From positions 728,893-792,892 of the forward strand of contig CBDBFG010000004.1 in assembly GCA_965204765.1 (NCBI GenBank): DNA of 64,000 bases, in the 5' to 3' direction. The stretch comes from CBDBFG01 sp965204765 (GTDB lineage: Bacteria; Pseudomonadota; Alphaproteobacteria; Caedimonadales; UBA9215). Position 1 is the stretch's first letter, and each line of letters opens with the position of its first letter. A model generated the notes under the pieces. That model worked only from the letters and a program-made list of their open reading frames with translations, was not told the DNA's origin and did no database searches. The position numbers and the translations under genes are program-made. Positions 36,096 to 43,394 of this stretch are shown here, one piece after another.

Positions 36096-36448
36096 TTGCG
36101 CAACATTTTTTTCAGCTTACACCAAATTCTTGTTACAATATTTTTATTGTTTGGGCGACGAGCAGATGTTCGTTGCTGAATGGATCGTCGTTGAGGTCTT
36201 TCTATCCTATCAAAATAGCTGCACCCTATTGCTCTTACTGATTCAGTTCGAGCAAATACGTAATCACGAAACATCGGGTCCAGCCATGGATCTCCTTGTG
36301 GACGATAACCGTTTAGGATTCTAGTTTCCCACAAAGGAATAGCCAAACGTTTTCGCCATTCGCTTTCTGAAAAATGTTCACTGGCATAGGAATATTGTAT
36401 AAGAACAGCAATTGTCCACAACGCGGATGATACGCTTTTAAAGTGCAT
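36086..36448 (-). CDS. Small secreted protein ending in the tandem repeat
   Basis: 120 residues from the ATG at 36446-36448. Signal peptide (SVSSALWTIAVLIQYSYA) and a mature part with many Arg, Trp and aromatic residues (SEWRKRLAIPLWETRILNGY, then DPMFRDYVFARTESV). The C-terminus is very basic (CKLKKMLRKNQ) and the stop TAA (36086-36088) is supplied by the first minus-strand copy of the 8-bp repeat. The repeat may therefore have replaced the original 3' end. No known domain. Promoter with TTGACA about 80 bp upstream. Confidence 0.6.
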   Translation of the reverse strand: MHFKSVSSALWTIAVLIQYSYASEHFSESEWRKRLAIPLWETRILNGYRPQGDPWLDPMFRDYVFARTESVRAIGCSYFDRIERPQRRSIQQRTSARRPNNKNIVTRIWCKLKKMLRKNQ

Positions 36449-36506
36449 TATATTACCCTAACATTATTATATTCAACACTGGCTAATACGCACCAATGGA
36501 TGAGAA

Positions 36507-36533
36507 AGTATACTATAACGCAGATCTTGTCAA
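36507..36533 (-). promoter_or_regulatory. Promoter of the small secreted protein gene at 36086-36448
   Basis: Minus-strand TTGACA (36528-36533) followed after 15 bp by TATACT (36507-36512), or after 17 bp by TACTTT. Shares TTGACAAGAT with the Sel1 gene promoter. Confidence 0.45.
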
Positions 36534-36592
36534 ATATATTTATACAAATGACAAATTATATAATGATATGCTCTTTATAATCGATGATATAT

Positions 36593-37906
36593 TTATAGTT
36601 TAAATTCAATTTTATTACGCAATCTTATTATACCAAGCAAATTACATAAAACTAGCAATCCACCGGATAAACTCATTATGGTATAGGCTTTTGAGTAATC
36701 AAAAAATGCAAAATATATCAGTGATACAGCAGCATATAGAAAGAAGATAATTTTTCCGTATTTTGGAAATATACAACAAGCAGATTTTTGCCCTACGGCT
36801 AAAAATGCAATTATTGTTGTCCACCCTGCTACAAATATAAAGAATGCCATAAAAATATTAGCATCCGAAAATACCGTAGATAAAGAAATAGCTACATGAT
36901 TGGTTAATTCAGTATTCGTCCACAACCCGGTAATTAGCACCACTAAAATACTTAATGTACAAAACATAGAATCCGTTAAGACACTAAAAACTGCTATTCT
37001 GGCTTGTTGTGCAGGGTTGACAATTCTAGTTTCACTTTGAATAATAGAATCGTATCCAATAGCAATATCTCCTGAATAGACAGCTCTTTGCACACCATAT
37101 TGTGCAGCCATTAGCATTGTACTCCCTACGAATCCTCCGGCTGCAGCCTGACCAGTAAAAGCAGATTTTATTACATTTAACAACACAGATGGCAATAAGT
37201 TGATATTGCATACCAATACCCAAATACACATTCCAAAATATAAACAGATAAAAATAGGCGCAATTACTGAACATATACTAGCTAATCTGGGTATTCCGCC
37301 TAATCCAGCATAAAGAGTTATTATAGTTAAAATAGGTACAAAATATAATTTCTCCATACCTACTACATCACAAAATGTCGCACTAATCACGTTAAATTGG
37401 TATACTTCTACCCCGTAAATAAAAAGTAATATACTTGAAGCATAATACATTACTTTTTTTATAGTTTTATTTTTATATGCTTCTTGTAAATAATACATAG
37501 GACCACCGCTGTAGCCTTGTGCATTTTTATTTTTGATGCGATATTTTATTCCCAGAAATATCTCGCAATATTTTATAATCATGCCGCATATCGCCGCAAA
37601 CCATAACCAAAATAAAGCTCCAGGCCCACCGATAGTAATAGAACCTATAACAGCAACTATATTGCCTAGTCCGGCCATACCACTTACAGAAGCAAGACAT
37701 AATTTTATAGGATGCTGCCCCTCTTTGCCATTTTTAGCCTCTAGCATTAATTCGGAAAACACTTTTCTTGGACTACATAAGATTTTGAATTGATAGAACT
37801 TACTTTTAAAAGTAAGGTATAATCCCGCGCAAAATACTAAGAATACTCCAATATTGCTCCAGTAAAAATTATCTATTATATCTAACCAAATAAACAAACT
37901 ATCCAT
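36593..37906 (-). CDS. Sodium:alanine/glycine symporter (AGCS family)
   Basis: Secondary transporter that imports small neutral amino acids with Na+ (or H+). About 437 residues from the ATG at 37904-37906 (MDSLFIWLDIIDNFYW), which fits the family start better than the upstream ATG at 37939. Family signatures: GNIVAVIGSITIGGPGALFWLW near 80-100, YSGGPMYYLQE near 130 and AAQYGVQRAVYSGDIAIGYDS near 270-290. About ten membrane segments. It stands alone with about 290 bp of upstream space. Amino-acid import fits an organism with a broken TCA cycle, but that link is inference. Confidence 0.9.
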   Translation of the reverse strand: MDSLFIWLDIIDNFYWSNIGVFLVFCAGLYLTFKSKFYQFKILCSPRKVFSELMLEAKNGKEGQHPIKLCLASVSGMAGLGNIVAVIGSITIGGPGALFWLWFAAICGMIIKYCEIFLGIKYRIKNKNAQGYSGGPMYYLQEAYKNKTIKKVMYYASSILLFIYGVEVYQFNVISATFCDVVGMEKLYFVPILTIITLYAGLGGIPRLASICSVIAPIFICLYFGMCIWVLVCNINLLPSVLLNVIKSAFTGQAAAGGFVGSTMLMAAQYGVQRAVYSGDIAIGYDSIIQSETRIVNPAQQARIAVFSVLTDSMFCTLSILVVLITGLWTNTELTNHVAISLSTVFSDANIFMAFFIFVAGWTTIIAFLAVGQKSACCIFPKYGKIIFFLYAAVSLIYFAFFDYSKAYTIMSLSGGLLVLCNLLGIIRLRNKIEFKL

Positions 37907-38198
37907 AACAACCCTACTTCGTACTATTGTGCATGGCATGTTATATTAAAAAATATAACGACACAATCATTAAAAGTATTGCCTTAATCCAAAGCGAACA
38001 TTTATAGAATAGCCGATCTTCAGTTTTCTTCGTTAAATGAATGGGCTATAATTCCATTATGCTAGATCTTAAAGATCATCCTAAAATGTTATTGACAATT
38101 ACGATTAATAGCAGAAGAGTAAAAAAATATTTAACGCTTTTGCATCTTAAGATTTTTGCGCATAAAATATAATTTTGGATTGCTATTATTTCAAGTGT

Positions 38199-38468
38199 TT
38201 AATCATTATCCTTCGCTAGAATATTATCAAAATAATGTCTATATAAAACCGTATTTTTTTTGCATTTATAAATATAATCTCTGACACAATCTCTGGAATT
38301 ACAGCCTATTTTTTGCGTTATATTCCTGTTATGTGCCTCGACTGTTTTATGTGATATATTCAATAGAATTCCGATTTTTTTATTCCCTCTATTGTTTAAC
38401 AAACATGACATGATATCTATTTCACGTCTGGTAAATATTGCACGACCTATTTTTAACCCATTTTTCAT
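38199..38468 (-). CDS. Stand-alone LuxR-type HTH protein (89 aa)
   Basis: Short DNA-binding protein: FTRREIDIMSCLLNNRGNKK, then ISHKTVEAHNRNITQKIGC, a LuxR/GerE-type HTH without receiver or sensor domain. It is strikingly similar over its full length, including the tail after the HTH (HYFDNIL against HYFKKI), to the N-terminus of the large NB-ARC protein at 12281-14881, so one is derived from the other or both belong to a local family. The ATG at 38466-38468 has weak ribosome-binding sequence. A 14-bp perfect inverted repeat lies about 50 bp upstream. Likely transcription factor; target unknown. Confidence 0.75.
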   Translation of the reverse strand: MKNGLKIGRAIFTRREIDIMSCLLNNRGNKKIGILLNISHKTVEAHNRNITQKIGCNSRDCVRDYIYKCKKNTVLYRHYFDNILAKDND

Positions 38469-38515
38469 GATGTGTGTTACCTGTTTTATAATATGATTAT
38501 TTCTGTGCGCAATTT

Positions 38516-38562
38516 AGCTATTATTGCCACAATTTTTAATTAAAAGATTGGCAATAATAGCT
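38516..38562. promoter_or_regulatory. 14-bp perfect inverted repeat upstream of the orphan HTH gene
   Basis: AGCTATTATTGCCA (38516-38529) and TGGCAATAATAGCT (38549-38562) are exact inverted copies with a 19-base spacer. They lie just upstream of a candidate promoter for the HTH gene (TTGCGC near 38507-38512, 16-bp spacer, TATAAA), so an operator for self-control is plausible; a hairpin in a transcript is the alternative. The rest of the spacer to fliP (38563-38862) shows nothing clear. Confidence 0.45.
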
Positions 38563-38862
38563 TAAACAATGATTAAAAATGTAATTGTTTAATAATGCAT
38601 ACTTATGGTTTTAGTTAATAATGATATAAGTTAGTAATGATGATTATTTGTAATTGCATAGTATTCTCCCTGTAAAACTTTCCCTAACGACAGGTTATAA
38701 TGACAAGAAAATAAAATAGCAAGAATTATCATATGCAAGTTTAGATGGTTTTTACTTAAATTTTAATTTTTAACCTTGGATATATAATTAATTAATGCGT
38801 ACAGATACGCGCGGTCATAATCGTAGTGGATAGTAGAGCATATATTTTTTTGTTGGAAAATG

Positions 38863-39630
38863 TTAACCAAATCCACTGACTAGACTTTTAGTAAGTAAAA
38901 CCCAGCCATCAATTAGTACAAAGAAAATAATTTTAAATGGTAAAGATACCATCATTGGCGGCAGCATCATCATTCCCATAGACATTAAAATCGAAGCTAT
39001 GACCATATCAATCACTAAAAATGGTAAAAATAGTAAGAATCCGATTTCAAATCCGCGTTTTAATTCGCTAATCATAAATGCTGGTATTAATACTTTAAAT
39101 GGTAAATCTTCTATTTTCTCAATCAAAGGCATTTTAGTAATCTTGCCAAACAACTCCACTTCTTTTTCGCGCACATGTTCACGCATAAATTTGTGAAAAG
39201 GTTGAATAATATTGCTAAAAGCTTCCTCTTCCTTAAGTTTTTCTTGCATATATGGCTTTACCCCATCTTGATATGCTTTTTCAAATGTTGGTGCCATAAT
39301 GAAAGCTGTTAAAAATAGTGATAATCCTATTAATATTTGATTGGGTGGAGATTGTTGCAAACCAATCGCGCTACGCAAAAAAGAAAATACAATTATTAAT
39401 CTGGTAAACGATGTAACCATCAATAGTATAGATGGTGCAATGCTAAAGATAGTGATCATAAAGACAAATTGAACCAGCTTAGTGGTTAGATTACTTCCGC
39501 CTTTACCAAAATCGATAGAAATTCCTTCGGCCCAAGAATCACACATATTGAATAGCAATACTGCTATGACCAGGATAGATATCTTACATAATGTTTTTAT
39601 ATTAAAAATGCTAGCTGGTTTATTTTTCAT
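38863..39630 (-). CDS. fliP: Flagellar type III export membrane protein FliP
   Basis: Core protein of the FliPQR export gate in the flagellar basal body. 255 residues with an N-terminal signal peptide (ISILVIAVLLFNMCDSWA), as is normal for FliP. The signature FSFLRSAIGLQQSPPNQILIG (near 81-101; only part is quoted in other notes) and LTAFIMAPTFEKAYQDG follow, then the C-terminal FEIGFLLFLPFLVIDMV and SMGMMMLPPMMVSLPFK segments. Overlaps the fliO-like gene by 11 bp. Intact, so export-gate function is possible if the other flagellar genes exist elsewhere. Confidence 0.95.
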   Translation of the reverse strand: MKNKPASIFNIKTLCKISILVIAVLLFNMCDSWAEGISIDFGKGGSNLTTKLVQFVFMITIFSIAPSILLMVTSFTRLIIVFSFLRSAIGLQQSPPNQILIGLSLFLTAFIMAPTFEKAYQDGVKPYMQEKLKEEEAFSNIIQPFHKFMREHVREKEVELFGKITKMPLIEKIEDLPFKVLIPAFMISELKRGFEIGFLLFLPFLVIDMVIASILMSMGMMMLPPMMVSLPFKIIFFVLIDGWVLLTKSLVSGFG

Positions 39631-39919
39631 GGGATGGCTTACTATATTCTTTTTTATCTATGATGGTCATTGCATTATTTGCAGAACAGAATACCAAATA
39701 TTGCATATTATGCCATCTTATTAATAACAGTTTATTTTTACTATCTATATATCTGGTATTTAAGATTTGCAAATCATCAGTTTTATTTCCAGTAGTAACT
39801 TTCAGTTTTTGCAACCATTTCAGTAAGAACGCAAACAGTAATAACAATATTGTTATAATAAGTATACTGAAGCCAAATTTTTGTAATAGTTCATAATTAA
39901 ACATTTTTTTACTGATCAC
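39620..39919 (-). CDS. fliO: FliO-like flagellar biosynthesis protein
   Basis: 99 residues: one N-terminal membrane helix (FGFSILIITILLLLFAFLLKW) and a soluble beta-rich tail with LQILNTRYIDSKNKLLLIRW and NMQYLVFCSANNAMTII, the usual FliO pattern (hydrophobic anchor, then a short domain with a KxxLxLI-type strand). FliO is a helper for FliP stability. Its position directly upstream of fliP with an overlap of 11 bp makes the assignment good despite weak sequence conservation. The start ATG at 39917-39919 overlaps the end of the next gene upstream. Confidence 0.75.
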   Translation of the reverse strand: MISKKMFNYELLQKFGFSILIITILLLLFAFLLKWLQKLKVTTGNKTDDLQILNTRYIDSKNKLLLIRWHNMQYLVFCSANNAMTIIDKKEYSKPSHEK

Positions 39920-40145
39920 TATCTAATTTTTTATACTGCACCGACGCATTAATATAGCTAGAGGCAAGAGATATTTTTTTTATAATCTCATTTTTTTCTT
40001 GTTCGCAATTTTTAATTTGCTTTGATATAAATAATGCTAGTTCACGAATCTCCTCCTTACTTAACTTACCCATTTCTAGAATCTGCATTTGTTGCTGCAA
40101 ATAATCTTTTATTTCTTTATCGTGAATATTATCCAGAAAATCCAT
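39909..40145 (-). CDS. Unknown small helical protein in the flagellar cluster (78 aa)
   Basis: No family recognised. 78 residues, no signal peptide, high in Glu, Lys, Ile and Gln, predicted all helical (IKDYLQQQMQILEMG, then KNCEQEKNEIIKKI). It overlaps the fliO-like gene by 11 bp and is the first gene of a short minus-strand operon with fliO and fliP, and so likely has a flagellar role such as chaperone or regulator. It is divergent from flgB with 115 bp between starts. A poorly conserved FliL, FlgN or FliJ type protein is possible but not shown. Confidence 0.5.
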   Translation of the reverse strand: MDFLDNIHDKEIKDYLQQQMQILEMGKLSKEEIRELALFISKQIKNCEQEKNEIIKKISLASSYINASVQYKKLDSDQ

Positions 40146-40260
40146 TATATTATGACCTTATATCATTTGCTAAGCAACTAAAGGAATATAACATAAAATT
40201 TTAATTAAATTTACTATTTATTAACATTTTTTAAGCCTAATAAAAGAAAAAAGGGCATCA

Positions 40261-40647
40261 ATGGCGATTTCTGCACAACAGCAAATCTTGTTTTTAAAAA
40301 TGCAATATAACCAAGAAAAAATGGCGATGACATCTTATAATCTAGCCAGATCTGGTATTGCAGGTGAAAAGTCGATGGTCATGAAAAGTTTTAGTGACAC
40401 CATGAAGCCCAATGTTGTGCTAGATGCAATTGGTACCCATGCAGCACATATCTCTAAACAACAAAAATCAAGCCAATCATCTAAAAAAGACGGTTTAGGC
40501 AATGCAACTATTTCAGAGAATAATATCGTTCCGGAAGAACAATTATTTACTTTAAATAGTGTCAGTAGCGATAGTGTTTTAATGCAACAAGCATTTTCAT
40601 CAATCAGTGCAAGAATGACTAAAATTTATTCTATTGGTATTTCGTGA
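40261..40647 (+). CDS. flgB: Flagellar basal-body rod protein FlgB
   Basis: Proximal rod subunit. 128 residues, near the usual 130. N-terminal helix FLKMQYNQEKMAMTSYNLARSG-type pattern with the rod-family SxNLA variant (SYNLARSG), and C-terminal helix QQAFSSISARMTKIYSIGI, which matches the heptad ends of rod proteins. A disordered middle is expected. Its TGA overlaps the flgC start (ATGA at 40644-40647), which confirms the pair and that TGA ends translation. First of flgB, flgC, fliE. Confidence 0.8.
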   Translation: MAISAQQQILFLKMQYNQEKMAMTSYNLARSGIAGEKSMVMKSFSDTMKPNVVLDAIGTHAAHISKQQKSSQSSKKDGLGNATISENNIVPEEQLFTLNSVSSDSVLMQQAFSSISARMTKIYSIGIS

Positions 40648-41114
40648 TGAATAATAATCTATTTACATTATTGCTTGTTGTGCTTTTATCATCATCAGGG
40701 TGGGCAAAATCCTATAAAATCAAAGATCCGTTAATACTGGCACAGAAAATAGCCAGTGATGCTATGCGGGTAAATGCGGAAATGCTTAAAATAGAAACAC
40801 AAAATACCGCTCATAGTAATACGGCTAATTATATCCCTCGCTCCTTGCATGCTAAAACCATCAAAAATAGTGCTGGCAAGGTTGGTTCTGTCGCTATAGG
40901 GAAAGTTGTAAAACATAATAAAAAGACCAAGCTGGTGTATAATCCTGAGCATCCATTAAGTGATAAGGATGGAATGGTTAGAATGCCTGATATTGATCCT
41001 TTAATTTCTATGATGAACTTGCATAAAGCACGAGAGGATAACGCTAGAATGATGAGAGTGCACGAAATTGCGACAAGATTAACGCAACAAACCGCACAAT
41101 TAATGAATAAATAA
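40644..41114 (+). CDS. flgC: FlgC-like rod protein with a predicted signal peptide
   Basis: Proximal rod subunit, normally exported by the flagellar type III system without a cleavable signal. 156 residues. From residue 27 on it fits FlgC: NAEMLKIETQNTAHSNTANY (the rod-family N-terminal helix), VYNPEHPLSDKDGMVRMPDIDP (typical FlgC segment) and the C-terminal NLHKAREDNARMMRVHE helix. The first 22 residues, however, form a textbook Sec signal peptide (NNNLFTLLLVVLLSSSGWAKS), about 25 residues longer than ordinary FlgC. The ATG at 40644 overlaps the flgB stop, and no better internal start is seen before the conserved helix. Product identity is good; the route of export is the puzzle. Confidence 0.8.
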   Translation: MMNNNLFTLLLVVLLSSSGWAKSYKIKDPLILAQKIASDAMRVNAEMLKIETQNTAHSNTANYIPRSLHAKTIKNSAGKVGSVAIGKVVKHNKKTKLVYNPEHPLSDKDGMVRMPDIDPLISMMNLHKAREDNARMMRVHEIATRLTQQTAQLMNK

Positions 41115-41129
41115 GAACAGGGGTATAAA

Positions 41130-41450
41130 ATGTCCGCATTACCTAATATCAATTTGAATAATATTAATTCCATGCTCAACAATATGGGCATTAATAACAT
41201 GCAATCTTTGTTAACAGCCGATGTTGCCAATTCTTCACACGAAGCCGTGTTTGTTGATTTTCTTAAAACAGTACGTGATGCTTCGCGTAAAGCAGATAAA
41301 GCAGTAGTACAAGCTGCTAAAGGAGAAATCAGTACTCTAGAGTTGTTAGAGATTCAGACTAAGGCTAAAAATGAAATTGAACGCTTTGTTCCGGCACTGG
41401 AAAGTGCCTTGAATAATGTGATTAAGCCGGTGATGAATATTAGTATTTAA
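41130..41450 (+). CDS. fliE: Flagellar hook-basal body protein FliE
   Basis: MS-ring to rod adaptor. 106 residues, within the family range. The conserved C-terminal half is present: FVDFLKTVRDASRKADKAVV, GEISTLELLEIQTKAKNEIERF and VIKPVMNISI, with the DxL..V..A..KAD pattern of FliE. Start ATG at 41130 with AACAGGGG upstream, 15 bp after flgC. A broken secreted gene follows 29 bp downstream. Confidence 0.9.
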   Translation: MSALPNINLNNINSMLNNMGINNMQSLLTADVANSSHEAVFVDFLKTVRDASRKADKAVVQAAKGEISTLELLEIQTKAKNEIERFVPALESALNNVIKPVMNISI

Positions 41451-41479
41451 CATAATTAAAAATAAGATAAGGAGTGAAA

Positions 41480-41955
41480 ATGATCAATAAATTGAATAGA
41501 TTTATATTATTACTAGCGGGTTGCAGCTTTATTGCATCGCCTAATTATGCTTTGGCCGATGTTGGTGAGAAGGTGCGTCAAACTCATATAAAAAACATAG
41601 ACATGTATGGTTAACCTTTCATTGTCCAACGGATGAGAAAAAATCAAAAAGATGGTTAAAAAGGTGTGAAGTAACATGGAAAGGTAAAACAAAAAAATTA
41701 AAACCAGGTGATCACAAAAAATATAAGGTTAAATTTAAACCGAATGGTGACGGACCAGAGTTTACATTAGTACGTAAATATTTTAAATCAAAACTAAAAG
41801 GTATTATACGTCTTAATGTTGATATATTTTATGAAAAAGTTAATGAGAGAATATCTAAGCGCTGGTTAGGAGATGAGCGTAAAAGCAAAGCATATTGGGA
41901 TCATAAATTTGTCTCTGTAAAATCTAAATATTTAGCTAAAAAACTGTTACGATAA
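41480..41955 (+). pseudogene. Small secreted basic protein, frameshifted in an A6 run
   Basis: The ATG at 41480 (GGAG 6 bases upstream) begins a signal peptide (FILLLAGCSFIASPNYALA), but the frame stops at TAA 41612-41614 after 44 residues. Beyond the A6 run at 41590-41595 the adjacent frame continues without stop for about 119 residues, from KKHRHVWLTFHCPTDEKKS to AKKLLR and TAA at 41953-41955. One extra A would restore a single protein of about 157 residues, very rich in Lys. No family recognised. It follows fliE by 29 bp. A terminator hairpin follows at once. So a periplasmic or secreted basic protein existed; it is broken, or switched by slippage. Confidence 0.6.
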
Positions 41956-41961
41956 ACCATA

Positions 41962-42003
41962 ATAGTCCTCAGAAAATAAACTAAATTATTTCCTGAGGAC
42001 TAT
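41962..42003. terminator. Strong bidirectional terminator after the flagellar set and tolB
   Basis: 18-base arms (41962-41979 and 41986-42003) beginning ATAGTCCTCAG and ending CTGAGGACTAT, with one mismatch and a 6-base loop, followed by CTTTTAATT. It separates the plus-strand flgB-fliE set from minus-strand tolB, 75 bp beyond the tolB stop. Confidence 0.8.
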
Positions 42004-42077
42004 CTTTTAATTATTACCCAATAGTGACATATCAATCATCAAATCATTATTCTAAGATTGAACTTGACTAAATACTA

Positions 42078-43322
42078 CTAATTCAGCGGTACAGACCAAA
42101 ATCCTTGTACGGCATTATCAACAGTAGTTAATTTTTTTTCATGATAACCAGTTAGATCAATAGTATGTAATTGTGGAATACCTTTGCGCTCTTGACGAGT
42201 AAATAGTATCATTCGACCATTCGAAGACCATGCAGGACCTTCTACTAAATAGCCTTTTGTGATTAATCGTTCTCCTGTACCATCAATATTCATAACGCCA
42301 ATATAAAATTCACCCTGATAAATTTTAGTAAAAGCGATCAGATCTCCTCTTGGTGACCATACTGGTGATCGATAACTACCCTTGCCATAGCTAATTCTTT
42401 TCGGTGTACCACCACTAGAGCTCATAATATAAAGATGAGGTTGACCATTACGATCAGAGTTGAATACTATATTTTTACCATCAGGAGAATAACATGGCGA
42501 TGTATCAATAACTGGTGAAAAGGTTAGGCGCCTTATTTTTCTTGTTTCCAAATTCATTTCAAACAATGATGTGTTTCCTTCATGCGCGTAACTCATAATA
42601 ATTTTTTTGCTATCAGGAGAAAATCTCGGTGCAAAAGTCATCCCTGAAAAATTACCAACGATATATTTAATTTTGCTTTGCAAATCAAGTAAGTATACTC
42701 GAGGTAATTTATGTGCATAATCCAAATAAGTTAGATATTTCATATCCGGAGAAAATCTTGGTGTCAAGACCAATGATTTACCGTCTGTGATAAATTCATG
42801 ATTATGTCCATCTTGATCCATAATAGCAATTTTCTCGGTACGCTTGTTACCGTTTTCCTGTCTTGAAACATAGGTTATCTTGGTATCAAAATATCCTTCA
42901 TCACCGGTTAATTTTTTATAGATTACATCGGCAATTTTATGAGACATACGACGCAAGTTAGCGATATTCCCTGTGTATGCTTGCGCTTCTAATTGTACTT
43001 CTCTAACGGTGTCATAAATTCTAAACTCTACTCTTATTTGTTCTACGGATATTTGTTTAATAGTAATAAAGCACAAATTATCTGCTTTTATTAATCTCCA
43101 TTCACTAAAATGAACGCCTTGTTTTAATGTATCATGGCGTTGTAAAAAAGATTTTTTCTCAAGCAATCTAAATAATCCACACTCTTGTAAATCCTTACTA
43201 ATTACTGCATGAATTTGTCTACCAATATTATCTTCATAGAATGATTCTCCTTTAATATCAGGTAAGGCAATAGGTATAGGGGTGAAATTTCCTTGATTGA
43301 TATTTATTCTCCCTGACACCAA
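42078..43322 (-). CDS. tolB: Tol-Pal periplasmic protein TolB, apparently without signal peptide
   Basis: TolB is a periplasmic beta-propeller that joins the Tol inner-membrane complex to Pal for envelope constriction. The mature part is complete, 414 residues: N-terminal domain from RININQGNFTPIPIALPD, then at least five PD40 propeller blades (PRFSPDMKYLTYLD, PRFSPDSKKII, PCYSPDGKNIVFNSDRNG, PVWSPRGDLIAF, PAWSSNGRMILFTR). What is missing is the 20-25 residue signal peptide normally placed directly before RINI. The frame is open only to a TAA about 12 codons upstream of the TTG at 43320-43322, with no ATG and no hydrophobic segment. The decayed ISL3 transposase starts just beyond. The gene may have lost its start and export signal, which would be serious for envelope function, or it may use a non-standard start. 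Confidence 0.88.
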   Translation of the reverse strand: MVSGRININQGNFTPIPIALPDIKGESFYEDNIGRQIHAVISKDLQECGLFRLLEKKSFLQRHDTLKQGVHFSEWRLIKADNLCFITIKQISVEQIRVEFRIYDTVREVQLEAQAYTGNIANLRRMSHKIADVIYKKLTGDEGYFDTKITYVSRQENGNKRTEKIAIMDQDGHNHEFITDGKSLVLTPRFSPDMKYLTYLDYAHKLPRVYLLDLQSKIKYIVGNFSGMTFAPRFSPDSKKIIMSYAHEGNTSLFEMNLETRKIRRLTFSPVIDTSPCYSPDGKNIVFNSDRNGQPHLYIMSSSGGTPKRISYGKGSYRSPVWSPRGDLIAFTKIYQGEFYIGVMNIDGTGERLITKGYLVEGPAWSSNGRMILFTRQERKGIPQLHTIDLTGYHEKKLTTVDNAVQGFWSVPLN

Positions 43323-43394
43323 GATTCTCAGTAGTGAGTTAACAAATTATAATGAAATATTTCTAAAAATCGAAAGTATCCCTAATGAAACCCC

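Noticed and set aside
35806..36324. Plus-strand open frame of 172 codons through the 8-bp repeat
   Set aside because: The repeat unit has no stop on this strand in any frame, so a long open frame is automatic. Non-repeat parts are antisense to a secreted protein gene with a signal peptide, and there is no ribosome-binding site.
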